Of a stretch of DNA of 64,000 bases, positions 54,639 through 63,065 are shown in pieces. The notes beneath the pieces are model-generated. The model was not told the DNA's origin. It worked only from the letters and a program-made list of their open reading frames with translations, and did no database searches. The stretch's first letter is position 1, and every line of letters begins with the position of its first letter. Source of the DNA: Microcella sp. (GTDB lineage Bacteria; Actinomycetota; Actinomycetes; Actinomycetales; Microbacteriaceae). The stretch lies in NCBI RefSeq assembly GCF_025808395.1, contig NZ_CP075524.1, forward strand, positions 1,984,001 to 2,048,000. Direction: 5' to 3'. A program made the position numbers and the translations under genes.

Positions 54639-55163
54639 ATGAGCTTCGACCGGGTACTCGCCACACCCGGGGTCTTTCGCATCTGCTTCGTCTGCACCGG
54701 CAACATCTGCCGGTCGCCCATGGCCGAAGCGGTGTTCCGCGAGATGATCAGAGCTCGCGGCTGGCAAAAGCACGTCGCGGTGCACTCGGCCGGCACCGGA
54801 GAGTGGCACGTCGGCGAGCGCAGCGACCCGCGCACCGTGGCGTCGCTCAAGACGCGCGGATACAACGGCGCCGGCCACCGAGCCCGCCAGTTCGACGTTG
54901 ACTGGTTCGCCGAGCTCGACCTCATCATCGCCTTCGATCGCAGCCACGAGCGCATACTCAAGACCTGGGCGCCCGACGACGAGGCCCGCTCGAAGGTGCA
55001 CCTGCTGATGTCGTTCGACCCCGAGAACGGCGGAGTGATCGACGTGCCCGACCCCTACTACTCTGACACCGCGATGTTCGACTCGGTGCTCGGCATGATC
55101 GAACGAGCGTGCGAGGCGCTGTTCAGACAACTCGAACCAGGAATCCGACAGGGAGTCTCATGA
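54639..55163 (+). CDS. Low-molecular-weight protein-tyrosine phosphatase
   Basis: The 174-residue protein has the active-site loop CFVCTGNICRSP (Cys19 nucleophile, Arg25) near the N-terminus and the general-acid loop DVPDPYYSD near residue 138. These enzymes remove phosphate from tyrosine or, in some bacteria, phosphoarginine. CACAAT lies six bases before the ATG. The stop overlaps the purB start as ATGA. Confidence 0.92.
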   Translation: MSFDRVLATPGVFRICFVCTGNICRSPMAEAVFREMIRARGWQKHVAVHSAGTGEWHVGERSDPRTVASLKTRGYNGAGHRARQFDVDWFAELDLIIAFDRSHERILKTWAPDDEARSKVHLLMSFDPENGGVIDVPDPYYSDTAMFDSVLGMIERACEALFRQLEPGIRQGVS

Positions 55164-56557
55164 GTCCGCTCAGCACGCAACCGCTCAGTCCGCTCGACGG
55201 GCGGTACCAGCAGCAGGTCTCAGCGCTCGGCGAGCACTTGAGCGAAGCGGGGCTCAACCGCGCCCGCATTCAGGTCGAGGTGGAGTGGATCATTCACCTC
55301 ACTGACCGCGAGATGTTCGGGGCACGCCGTCTCGCGCCCGAAGAGCAGCGGCAGCTTCGCCAGCTCGTCACCGAGTTCGACGACGACGACATCGCCGACC
55401 TCGCTCGGCGCGAAGCGGTCACCCGGCACGATGTGAAGGCCGTCGAGTACGTCGTGCGCGATCGACTCACCGCCCTCGGGCTCACCGAGATCGCCGAACT
55501 GACGCACTTCGCCTGCACGAGCGAAGACATCAACAATCTCGCATACGCCATCACCATTCGCGCTGCCGTGCGCGACGTCTGGCTGCCCAAGGTGCACTCG
55601 GTCGTCGAGGCCCTGCGGCAGCAGGCGCTCGCGCTGCGCGACGTGCCGATGCTCGCCCACACGCACGGTCAACCCGCGACCCCGACCACGATGGGCAAAG
55701 AGCTCGCCGTCGTCGTGCACCGCCTCGAACTGCTGCTCGCGACGGTCGACGAGGTCGAGTACCGGGGCAAGTTCTCGGGCGCGACCGGCACCTTCTCGGC
55801 GCACCTCGCCGCCGACCCCGACCACGACTGGATCAGCGCATCCCGCGACTTCGTCACGGGGCTCGGGCTCACCTGGAACCCGCTCACGACGCAGATCGAG
55901 TCGCACGACTGGCAGGCGCAGCTATACCAGCGCATCAGCCACGTCGGTCGAGTGCTGCACAACCTCTGCACCGACGTGTGGAGCTACATCTCGATGGGCT
56001 ACTTCCGGCAGATTCCGCAAGAGGGGGCGACGGGCTCGTCGACCATGCCCCACAAGATCAACCCCATCCGCTTCGAGAACGCCGAGGCGAACCTCGAGCT
56101 CGCGAGCGCCCTGCTCGACTCGCTCGCCGCGACCCTCGTCACCTCGCGGCTGCAGCGCGACCTCACCGACTCGACGACGCAGCGCAACATCGGCGTGGCT
56201 CTCGGGCACTCCTTGCTCGCGCTCGACAACATCGAGAAGGGCCTGGGCGAGATCGCGATCGACGAGGCAGCGCTCGGGCGCGACCTCGACGCCAACTGGG
56301 AGGTGCTGGGCGAGGCCATCCAGACGGTCATCCGTGCCGAGGTGACCGCGGGCCGCAGCTCGATCGCCGATCCATACGCGATGCTGAAAGAGCTCACGCG
56401 CGGGAACCGGGTGGGTGCCGACGAGTTGCGCGAGTTCATCGACGGCCTCGACATCTCGCCCGAAGCCAAGGCTCGGCTTCGTGAGCTGACGCCGTCGACC
56501 TACACGGGCGCGGCGTCGCAGCTCGTCGACTTCATCGACACGACTGGCTCAGAGTAG
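55160..56557 (+). CDS. purB: Adenylosuccinate lyase
   Basis: PurB catalyses two fumarate-releasing steps in AMP synthesis. The 465-residue protein is of the E. coli-like long form: PLSPLDGRYQQQVSALGEHLSEAGLNRARIQVEVEWIIHL, TRHDVKAVEYVVRDRL, FACTSEDINNLAYAI, HTHGQPATPTTMGKELAV and the signature GSSTMPHKINPIRFENAEANL. The ATG at 55160 overlaps the phosphatase stop by four bases; GGGAG precedes it. Confidence 0.96.
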   Translation: MSPLSTQPLSPLDGRYQQQVSALGEHLSEAGLNRARIQVEVEWIIHLTDREMFGARRLAPEEQRQLRQLVTEFDDDDIADLARREAVTRHDVKAVEYVVRDRLTALGLTEIAELTHFACTSEDINNLAYAITIRAAVRDVWLPKVHSVVEALRQQALALRDVPMLAHTHGQPATPTTMGKELAVVVHRLELLLATVDEVEYRGKFSGATGTFSAHLAADPDHDWISASRDFVTGLGLTWNPLTTQIESHDWQAQLYQRISHVGRVLHNLCTDVWSYISMGYFRQIPQEGATGSSTMPHKINPIRFENAEANLELASALLDSLAATLVTSRLQRDLTDSTTQRNIGVALGHSLLALDNIEKGLGEIAIDEAALGRDLDANWEVLGEAIQTVIRAEVTAGRSSIADPYAMLKELTRGNRVGADELREFIDGLDISPEAKARLRELTPSTYTGAASQLVDFIDTTGSE

Positions 56558-56566
56558 TCGGCCAGC

Positions 56567-56806
56567 TTAGTCGTTGCCGGTCTCGGGCTGACGCTCGCCG
56601 TCGGCGGGCCGGTTCGGCGTGACCGCGAGCATGAGCATGGCGAGCGCCACGAGGTCGAACACGAAGGTGGCGCCGAACGCGATGAGCGCGATGACGAGAT
56701 CTCGCGTGGCCATGAGCGTGATCGCGCCGATGAACACGGCGATGATGCCCGCGAGCGCGACGAGCTCGCCGGGCTTCAGAGTGAGGCGCTTCTGGGGTTC
56801 GGTCAT
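56567..56806 (-). CDS. Small two-helix membrane protein
   Basis: The 79-residue protein has two hydrophobic segments (about 14-34 and 37-64) between short polar ends, beginning MTEPQKRLTLKPGELVALAG. It is not recognised as a named family. Its ATG overlaps the stop of the DUF308-like gene as ATGA, and it ends nine bases from the convergent purB, so the gene is real on packing evidence. Translation is coupled to its neighbour. Confidence 0.7.
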   Translation of the reverse strand: MTEPQKRLTLKPGELVALAGIIAVFIGAITLMATRDLVIALIAFGATFVFDLVALAMLMLAVTPNRPADGERQPETGND

Positions 56807-57387
56807 GACGCTGATTCCTCCGACGACGCTGCTGCCCACCGGGCGCTCAGCCCGGCGATGACGAGAAAGACCCCGAGCACGACGGCGTAAGCGCCGAAGA
56901 AGCCGACCGCGCTGACCGGGTCGGCAACGAGCGCGAGCACGACGGCCAGGGCGAGCGTGCCGACTCCGATGATCATGCCGTCTCGTGCGAACGGGCTTCG
57001 ATCGCGGTGACGGATGCCCCACACCAGTTCGAGGGCACCTGCAAGCACGGCGTACCCGCCGATGAGCAGCAGCAGCACGGGCAGAGCAGAACCCAGCGTG
57101 GCGGCGGCCACTGCCGAGGCCGCGCCGACGACCCCCGCGATCAGGGCGAGTGCGTGGTGCAGTCCCCGCAACGGCTCTGACCTCTCGAGACGCACGCTCG
57201 TGACGAGCAGCGCGAGCGTCGACCCGAGGCCGAAGATCGACAGCATGACGAGACCGAGCAGCGCCGAGTGGTCGGCGGTGAAGGTGATGGCGAGGCCGAC
57301 GAGAATCGCCGGAACCGCCCTCAGCACGGGGCCGAGCCACACAGGTCTGGCGACCGCGGGTGCGTCGACGGTCGTGCCTGAGGTCAT
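56803..57387 (-). CDS. DUF308/HdeD-like membrane protein
   Basis: The 194-residue protein has six hydrophobic segments in pairs, as in HdeD/DUF308 proteins (LIGGYAVLAGALELVWGIRHR is the recognisable part). Family function is unknown; such genes are often mislabelled acyl-CoA synthetase. The ATG at 57387 has TACGAT exactly six bases upstream. It heads a two-gene unit with the small membrane protein. Confidence 0.72.
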   Translation of the reverse strand: MTSGTTVDAPAVARPVWLGPVLRAVPAILVGLAITFTADHSALLGLVMLSIFGLGSTLALLVTSVRLERSEPLRGLHHALALIAGVVGAASAVAAATLGSALPVLLLLIGGYAVLAGALELVWGIRHRDRSPFARDGMIIGVGTLALAVVLALVADPVSAVGFFGAYAVVLGVFLVIAGLSARWAAASSEESAS

Positions 57388-57399
57388 GGACTCATCGTA
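57388..57399 (-). promoter_or_regulatory. Leaderless-type -10 element of the DUF308-like gene
   Basis: On the minus strand TACGAT (57394-57399), six bases, ATG. No Shine-Dalgarno sequence. Confidence 0.55.
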
Positions 57400-57417
57400 G
57401 AGCCGATGGCCGAGAGG

Positions 57418-57903
57418 TCACTGCGTGCGGGGCTCGAGCACCACCAGAGGGGTGGCACTCGACCGAAGTCGTGCGAGTGCATCGAGGTCAGCGCCCTCGT
57501 CTGCGAGCTCGCGGAAGGCAGCCCACAGGCGGTCGTGCTCAGCACCTACCGCCGCGCGTGCCCGCACTGGTCGCGGGGTGGGCTCGCCTCGAAGCTCGAC
57601 GTGAGCCTCGGGTTGCTCTTGCAGGTTGAGCCACCACGCGGGCGGTGCCTGCTGCCAGCCATTCATGGCCATCGTCACCAGGTTGTCGCCATCGTCGAGA
57701 TACGCGACGATCGCAAGCCGCTCGTCGCCGGTGCGACGACCCGTGGTGCGCAGGGCCATCATGCCGTACTGGGTCGGCGTGGGGCGGCGCAGACCTCGGC
57801 GCCTGTTCGAGAGCCGGTAGATCATGCGGTGCACCCTCCACGCTGCGCGAATGAACCAGCGGGGCGGAATGCGAGTCGTTGCGTCGTCGGCGGGGTGCGT
57901 CAT
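57418..57903 (-). CDS. Ddn-like deazaflavin (F420)-dependent nitroreductase-family protein
   Basis: The 161-residue protein has the same split-barrel core as the gene at 47321: LRTTGRRTGDERLAIVAYLDDGDNLVTMAMNGWQQAPPAWWLNLQEQPEAHVELRG. An F420H2-dependent reductase role is inferred from family and from the LLM-class enzyme elsewhere in the window. It lies between the DUF308-like gene and dnaB on the same strand. Confidence 0.85.
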   Translation of the reverse strand: MTHPADDATTRIPPRWFIRAAWRVHRMIYRLSNRRRGLRRPTPTQYGMMALRTTGRRTGDERLAIVAYLDDGDNLVTMAMNGWQQAPPAWWLNLQEQPEAHVELRGEPTPRPVRARAAVGAEHDRLWAAFRELADEGADLDALARLRSSATPLVVLEPRTQ

Positions 57904-57986
57904 CGTCGGGCTCCTGATTCGCCAGGCGGGCGCCAGACCCGCGGAATGCGCGAAGCCTAGTCGCCCCGAGTGGCGAGTCGAGAGGG

Positions 57987-59360
57987 CTAGATGCGGGGCA
58001 TGTCGGCGAAGCGCGAGAAGTGACCCTGGAAGGCAACGGTGATGGTCTTGGTCGGGCCGTTGCGGTGCTTGGCGACGATGAGGTCTGCCTCACCCGGTCG
58101 TGCGCTGTCTTTCTCGAAGGCATTGTCGCGGTGCAGCAAGATCACCATGTCGGCATCTTGCTCGAGCGAGCCAGACTCGCGGAGGTCGCTGAGGGCGGGC
58201 ATCTTGTCGGCGCGCTGCTCGGGCCCTCGGTTCAGCTGCGAGAGGGCCACGACGGGCACCTGCAGTTCTTTCGACATGAGCTTGAGCGCCCGCGAGAACT
58301 CACTGACCTCTTGCTGACGGCTCTCGACGCGCTTGCCGCTCGTCATCAGCTGCAGGTAGTCGATGACGACCATCTTCAGCCCGACCTTCTGCTTGAGCCG
58401 GCGGCACTTGGCGCGAATCTCGACGAGGGTCATGTTCGGGCTGTCATCGATGTAGAGCGGGGCGTCGTTGATGCGCCCGCGCACTTGCGCGATCGTCGTC
58501 CAGTCTCGAGCGTCGACTGTGCCCTTGCGCATGGCCTGCAGCGGCACGGAGGCTTCTGCCGAGAGCAGGCGCATTGCGATCTCGCTGCGACCCATCTCGA
58601 GCGAGAAGATGATGGTGGGCAGATCGTGCTTGATCGCGGCACCCCGAGCGAAGTCGAGCGCGAGCGTCGACTTTCCGAGCGCGGGCCGGGCGGCGACCAG
58701 GATGAGCTGCCCGGCATGGAAGCCGTTCGTCAGCTCGTCGAGGTCATGAAAGCCGGTCGGCACTCCCGTCATCTGACCGTCTCGGCCCCTCGCCGCCTCG
58801 ATCTCATCGATCGCGGTCGTCACCGCTTCGGTGAGCGGAATGAAGTCTTCGGCTTCGACACCGCCCGCCACCTGGTAGATCTCGGCTTGGGCGTTGTTGA
58901 CGAGGTCGGTGACTTCTCCTTCAGAGGCGTAGCCCATCTGCACGATGCGCGTGCCCGCCTCGACGAGCCTGCGCAGCACCGCCTTCTCGGCGACGAGCGA
59001 GGCGTAGTACCCGGCATTCGCCGCGGTGGGAACGATGGCGGTGAGCGTGTGCAGGTAGTCTGCCCCGCCTGCTCGCACGAGGGCGCCCGACTTGGTCAGC
59101 TCGTCGGTGACGGCGATGACGTCGGTGGGCTCGCCGTGCGAGTACAGCGTCATGATCGCTTCGAAGATGACTTCGTGCTTCGGAATGTAGAAGTCGACGC
59201 CGCGCACAACCTCGATGACGTCGGCGACTGCGTCTTTGCTCAGCAGCATGCCGCCCAGCGCGCTCTGCTCGGCGAGCAGGTCGTGTGGGGGCACACGATC
59301 GGGGCCGCGGCTGTCGGTGGCCCGAGCATCGGGGGCGTGCGAGATGTGCGTCAATGACAC
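57987..59360 (-). CDS. dnaB: Replicative DNA helicase
   Basis: DnaB unwinds the fork ahead of the replisome. The 457-residue protein has the N-terminal helical domain (PPHDLLAEQSALGGMLLSKDAVADVIEVV) and a RecA-like domain with Walker A ARPALGKST, Walker B MVVIDYLQLM and QQEVSEFSRALKLMSKELQVPVVALSQLNR. No intein interrupts it. The GTG at 59360 has AAGGGGG about nine bases upstream; an in-frame extension to 59516 lacks the expected family sequence and is probably not translated. It lies downstream of rplI after a strong terminator. Confidence 0.95.
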   Translation of the reverse strand: MSLTHISHAPDARATDSRGPDRVPPHDLLAEQSALGGMLLSKDAVADVIEVVRGVDFYIPKHEVIFEAIMTLYSHGEPTDVIAVTDELTKSGALVRAGGADYLHTLTAIVPTAANAGYYASLVAEKAVLRRLVEAGTRIVQMGYASEGEVTDLVNNAQAEIYQVAGGVEAEDFIPLTEAVTTAIDEIEAARGRDGQMTGVPTGFHDLDELTNGFHAGQLILVAARPALGKSTLALDFARGAAIKHDLPTIIFSLEMGRSEIAMRLLSAEASVPLQAMRKGTVDARDWTTIAQVRGRINDAPLYIDDSPNMTLVEIRAKCRRLKQKVGLKMVVIDYLQLMTSGKRVESRQQEVSEFSRALKLMSKELQVPVVALSQLNRGPEQRADKMPALSDLRESGSLEQDADMVILLHRDNAFEKDSARPGEADLIVAKHRNGPTKTITVAFQGHFSRFADMPRI

Positions 59361-59726
59361 GGTCTTCGCCCCCTTCTGCGAGTCGACTACAGGTCTACCG
59401 TCGACCCCCGACGAGGCGATGGCGCCGCGCCCGCAACCCGCAACTGCGGCGCGACGGTTCACTGTAGGAAGGGGGTGCCGCAGACAGCAACAAACCCTGT
59501 GGATAGAACTGTGCACTCATGGCGAGAAACGCCGGTGTCTGTGTGAAGAACCTGGGGACAACTCTGTGCACTACTCGACGATCCTCGGTGACAAACAGGC
59601 TCTGACCTGGAGTTTTGGCGTTCACACCGTGTGTGTAGAAACAGGGTTCAAGTGCAACGTGAGACTTGCCCGTGCGCCGCGGGTGGCTGTGGACGAACAC
59701 GCCGCCGTCGACTTGACAGCAGGCAT
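59361..59726. other. Long intergenic region between rplI and dnaB, no gene seen
   Basis: This is the only gene-free stretch above 300 bases. It is less GC-rich than its surroundings. TGTGGATAG at 59498-59506 matches the DnaA box complement at eight of nine positions, with weaker relatives nearby (TGTGGACGA, CTGGGGACA). CTGTGCACT occurs twice. On the minus strand TTGCTG, 18 bases, TACAGT (59461-59466) could be the dnaB promoter. I find no convincing coding sequence or RNA gene. Confidence 0.6.
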
Positions 59727-59768
59727 ACAGAAGCGGTAGTCGAGCCGAGGCTCGACTACCGCTTCTGT
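59727..59768 (-). terminator. Terminator of the rpsF-ssb-rpsR-rplI operon
   Basis: Two perfectly complementary 20-base arms (59727-59746 and 59749-59768) are separated by only two bases. The hairpin begins nine bases after the rplI stop. The stem is far longer than usual and no U-tract follows, so it may also act on transcription from the other side. Confidence 0.85.
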
Positions 59769-59777
59769 GAACGACGA

Positions 59778-60230
59778 CTACTTGGCGGCGACGACCGACA
59801 GGGTGATCGTCGCGATGATTCCATCGCGCAGCTTGAGGATCGCCTCGTGCTGTCCGACCGCCTTGACGGGCGACACCAGCTCGATGAGACGCTTGTCGAT
59901 CGTGCCGATACCGGCCGCGGCGACAGCGTCGGCGACATCGCCGGTCTTGACCGACCCGAACAAGCGACCCTCGGCTCCTGCCTTGACGACGAGCGTCACC
60001 GGGTTGGCCTCGAGGCGCGCCTTCAGGTCTTGCGCCTCTTCGATCGTGGCGTGCTCGCGAGCGGCGCGGGCGGCCTTGATCGACTCGATCTGCTTCTCGC
60101 CACCGCGAGTCCACGCCACGGCGAGGCCCTGGGGCACGAGGTAGTTGCGGGCGTAGCCGTTCTTGACCTCGACCACGTCACCCGGAGCCCCGAGGCCCGT
60201 GACATCTTGCGTGAGAATGAGCTTCGACAT
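59778..60230 (-). CDS. rplI: Ribosomal protein L9
   Basis: The 150-residue protein is full-length L9: MSKLILTQDVTGLGAPGDVVEVKNGYARNYLVPQGLAVAWT, central helix and the C-terminal domain with GRLFGSVKTGDVADAV. The ATG at 60230 has GGAG seven bases upstream. It is last in rpsF-ssb-rpsR-rplI. Confidence 0.96.
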   Translation of the reverse strand: MSKLILTQDVTGLGAPGDVVEVKNGYARNYLVPQGLAVAWTRGGEKQIESIKAARAAREHATIEEAQDLKARLEANPVTLVVKAGAEGRLFGSVKTGDVADAVAAAGIGTIDKRLIELVSPVKAVGQHEAILKLRDGIIATITLSVVAAK

Positions 60231-60239
60231 CACGTGCTC

Positions 60240-60500
60240 CTAACGGCCGGCGCCAGCGTAGGGGAGCAGAGCCATCTCGCGCGCGTTCTTGACGGCACGG
60301 GCGATGAGGCGCTGCTCCTGAACGGAGACACCGGTGATGCGGCGGGCGCGGATCTTTCCGCGCTCGGAGATGAACTTGCGAAGCGTCGCGACATCCTTGT
60401 AGTCGATGACGCCGACGCGGATCGCCTTGGCGGGGGCGGCGTTCTTCGCGCCCTTGCCTCCGCGAGGCTTGCGGCGGTCGCCGCTGCTCTTGCCAGCCAT
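60240..60500 (-). CDS. rpsR: Ribosomal protein S18, cysteine-free
   Basis: The 86-residue protein contains the S18 core VIDYKDVATLRKFISERGKIRARRITGVSVQEQRLIARAVKNAREMALLPYA. It has no cysteine, so it is of the zinc-independent type, like S14, L28 and L33 in this window. It has an Arg/Lys/Gly-rich N-terminus. It lies between ssb and rplI, nine bases before the latter. Confidence 0.96.
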   Translation of the reverse strand: MAGKSSGDRRKPRGGKGAKNAAPAKAIRVGVIDYKDVATLRKFISERGKIRARRITGVSVQEQRLIARAVKNAREMALLPYAGAGR

Positions 60501-60553
60501 GTGGTTGTCCTTTTCTTACCGAGAAAGTGAATGGGGTGCGGTGGTTGACCGCG

Positions 60554-61060
60554 TTAGAAGGGAGTGTCGTCCGAGAACGACCCCGGGGTGTTCCAGACAT
60601 CGCCGCCCGCCGCTGCTGGCGCAGCGCCCGCTGGTGCGCCCCAGGGCTCGTCGGCCACGGGGATCGCTCCACCGCGCTGACCGCCCTGGCCGCCGCCGGA
60701 GCTGCGAGTGACCTGCGCGGTCGCATAGCGGAGGCTCGGGCCGATCTCGTCGACCTCGAGTTCGATCGTCGTGCGCTTCTCGCCCTCTTTGGTCTCGTAC
60801 GACCGCTGCTTCAGGCGACCCTGCGCGATGACGCGACTGCCCTTGGTCAGCGAGCTCGCGACGTGCTCGGCGAACTCGCGCCACACGCTCGCGCGCAGGA
60901 AGAGCGCCTCGCCGTCTTTCCACTCGTTCGACGCGCGGTCGAACGACCTCGGAGTCGACGCGATCGTGAAGTTGGCCACCGCCAGGCCGCTCTGCGTGTA
61001 CCGCAGCTCGGGGTCGGCCGTGAGGTTTCCGACGACGGTGATGATCGTCTCGCCGGCCAT
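60554..61060 (-). CDS. ssb: Single-stranded DNA-binding protein
   Basis: The 168-residue protein has the OB-fold (ETIITVVGNLTADPELRYTQSGLAVANFTIASTPR, VWREFAEHVASSLTKGSRVIAQGRLKQRSYETKEGEKRTTIELEVDEIGPSLRYA), a Gly/Ala-rich linker and the acidic tip DDTPF that recruits partners. It starts two bases after the rpsF stop region. Confidence 0.97.
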   Translation of the reverse strand: MAGETIITVVGNLTADPELRYTQSGLAVANFTIASTPRSFDRASNEWKDGEALFLRASVWREFAEHVASSLTKGSRVIAQGRLKQRSYETKEGEKRTTIELEVDEIGPSLRYATAQVTRSSGGGQGGQRGGAIPVADEPWGAPAGAAPAAAGGDVWNTPGSFSDDTPF

Positions 61061-61062
61061 GA

Positions 61063-61464
61063 CTACTCGGCGGCCTTCGCGGCAGCGGCGGCCTTGCCGG
61101 CGGCAGCGGTCGCGCGAGCGGCCTTCGCCTCAGCGCGAGCGGTGTTATCGGCCTCGATCGAGGCGGCACGAGCGACTGCCTCTTCGGTGCGCAGAACCTT
61201 CGTGCGCATGACAGCCTCGCTGAGCTTCAGCTGGCGGTCGAGCTCGCTGGTCGCCGCGGGAGTCGCCGAGAAGTTGACGACTGCGTAGATGCCCTCGTTC
61301 TTCTTGTTGATCTCGTAGGCGAGGCGGCGTCGGCCCCAGATGTCGACGTTCTCGATCGTTCCGCCATCGTTGCGGATGACACCGAGAAATTTGTCCAGAC
61401 TCGGAGCGACGGTGCGCTCATCGATCTCTGGGTCGAGAATGACCATCAATTCGTACTGATGCAT
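61063..61464 (-). CDS. rpsF: Ribosomal protein S6
   Basis: The 133-residue protein is S6 (MHQYELMVILDPEIDERTVAPSLDKFL, VDIWGRRRLAYEINKKNEGIYAVVNF) with an Ala/Lys-rich C-terminal extension of about 35 residues (ARAEAKAARATAAAGKAAAAAKAAE). AAGGAGG upstream is a strong ribosome binding site. First gene of the operon. Confidence 0.96.
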   Translation of the reverse strand: MHQYELMVILDPEIDERTVAPSLDKFLGVIRNDGGTIENVDIWGRRRLAYEINKKNEGIYAVVNFSATPAATSELDRQLKLSEAVMRTKVLRTEEAVARAASIEADNTARAEAKAARATAAAGKAAAAAKAAE

Positions 61465-61609
61465 GACTCACCCACCTCCTTCGGACTCGAACGGCTGCAG
61501 ACGGTCTGCAGCAGGAGGGTTATGGCATCGTGTGCGAGCCCGTGCACGAGCGCGGGCGCAACCTGAGGAGTCTAGTCGCACACGGGGCTCGACTCAAACC
61601 GCGCAGCAC

Positions 61610-63040
61610 TCAGGCGGTGCGGGCCGAGAACCACTCTCGCAGTCGTCGTTCGGCCTCTGCTTCACCGAGCGGGCCGTCGTGGAGCCTCTGCTCGAGCAAG
61701 TAGCGGTATGCCTCGCCGACCAGCGGCCCCGGCGAGATCTCGAGGATTCTCATGATCTGCTCGCCGTCGAGGTCGGGGCGGATGGCCTCGAGCTGCTCTT
61801 GCTCGGCAAGTGCTGCGATGCGCCGCTCGAGCTCGTCGTACGCAGCTCGCAGTCTCGAGGCCTTGCGGTGGTTGCGGGTCGTGACGTCGGCGCGGGTCAC
61901 GATGTGCAGCCGGGGCAGCTGCTCGGCCGCGTCACGCACATATCGACGCACTCCCGAGTCTGTCCACGGGGCGTCGCTGTAGCCGAAGAACCGCAGGTGC
62001 AGCTCGATCAGCCTGCTGACCGCTGCGATCGTGTCGTTGTCGACGCGCAGAGCGGCGAGGCGCTTGCGGGCGAGCTTCGCGCCCACGACATCGTGGTGGT
62101 GAAATGTCACCGCGCCCGAGGCTTCGACCTTCTTCGTCGCGGGCTTGCCGATGTCGTGCAAGAGCGCCGCCCACCGCAGCACCAGATCGGGTTCGGCGTC
62201 GGGGTGCCGCTCTCGCTCGAGCTCGATCGCCTGCTCGAGCACGGTGAGCGAGTGCTCATAGACGTCTTTGTGGTGGGCGTGCTCGTCGATCTCGAGCTGC
62301 AGGGCCGGCAGTTCAGGCAGCACGAGCGCGGCGATGCCGGTATCGACGAGCAGCTCGAGCCCGACACGGGGCGAGTCGGCCGCGAGCAGCTTTCCGAGCT
62401 CGTCGCGAATGCGCTCTGCCGACACGATCGACAAGCGGTCGCGCATCCGGTGCATCGCCTCGACGACCGCCTCGTCGACCGCCACGCCGAGCTGGGCCGC
62501 GAATCTGGCGGCGCGCAGCATGCGCAAGGGGTCGTCGCCGAATGACTGCTCTGGGCTGCCCGGCGTCACCAGCCGACGAGCGAACAGGTGGTCGAGCCCG
62601 CCTGACGGGTCGACGAGGGTGAGCGACGGAAGCCGCAGGGCGAGAGCATTCATGGTGAAGTCTCGGCGCACGAGATCGCCATCGAGGGTGTCGCCGAACT
62701 GCACCTCGGGCTTGCGCGAATCGCTCGCATAGGCGTCAGAGCGATAGGTCGTGATCTCGACGGTCGCCTCGCCGAGCCGGGCCCCGATCGTGCCGAACGC
62801 GCGCCCGATCTCCCAGTGCGCGTCGGCGATCGGGCGCACGATGCGAACGATCTGATCGGGATGCGCGGAGGTCGCGAAGTCGAGGTCGTTCACGGGGCGG
62901 CCCAAGAAGGCGTCGCGCACGGGGCCCCCGACGAGCGCGAGTTCGTGCCCCGCCGCCTCGAAGCGCGAGGCGAGGGTCGCGAGAGGCTCGGATGCCGCGA
63001 GTGCCTGCAACCGGGTGACGGCCGCGGCCACGCTCTCCAT
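61610..63040 (-). CDS. CCA tRNA nucleotidyltransferase
   Basis: The 476-residue class II enzyme adds CCA to tRNA 3' ends; the tRNA-Gly gene in this window lacks encoded CCA. The catalytic head has LVGGPVRDAFLGRPVNDLDFATSA and VRRDFTMNALALRL; the neck has DDPLRMLRAARFAAQLG; an HD domain (HHKDVYEHSLTVLEQA, RWAALLHDIGKP) follows. Actinobacterial members of this length are labelled PcnA-like but are CCA-adding. It is divergent from the DUF6049-like gene. Confidence 0.93.
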   Translation of the reverse strand: MESVAAAVTRLQALAASEPLATLASRFEAAGHELALVGGPVRDAFLGRPVNDLDFATSAHPDQIVRIVRPIADAHWEIGRAFGTIGARLGEATVEITTYRSDAYASDSRKPEVQFGDTLDGDLVRRDFTMNALALRLPSLTLVDPSGGLDHLFARRLVTPGSPEQSFGDDPLRMLRAARFAAQLGVAVDEAVVEAMHRMRDRLSIVSAERIRDELGKLLAADSPRVGLELLVDTGIAALVLPELPALQLEIDEHAHHKDVYEHSLTVLEQAIELERERHPDAEPDLVLRWAALLHDIGKPATKKVEASGAVTFHHHDVVGAKLARKRLAALRVDNDTIAAVSRLIELHLRFFGYSDAPWTDSGVRRYVRDAAEQLPRLHIVTRADVTTRNHRKASRLRAAYDELERRIAALAEQEQLEAIRPDLDGEQIMRILEISPGPLVGEAYRYLLEQRLHDGPLGEAEAERRLREWFSARTA

Positions 63041-63053
63041 AGTGACCAGAGTC

Positions 63054-63065
63054 TAGACTTCCCCC
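63054..63065 (+). promoter_or_regulatory. Leaderless-type -10 element shared by divergent genes
   Basis: TAGACT (63054-63059), six bases, ATG at 63066. It is part of the palindrome AGTCTAGACT, so the minus strand also reads TAGACT, nine bases upstream of the CCA-enzyme ATG. Confidence 0.55.

Noticed and set aside
59361..59726. Chromosomal replication origin
   Set aside because: Only one near-match DnaA box is present. Actinobacterial origins lie by dnaA-dnaN with many boxes, and neither gene is in the window.
59215..59739. Plus-strand 174-codon frame running from within dnaB into the intergenic region
   Set aside because: Its first part is antisense to dnaB. The remainder has no start signal, no domain and no neighbour on that strand.
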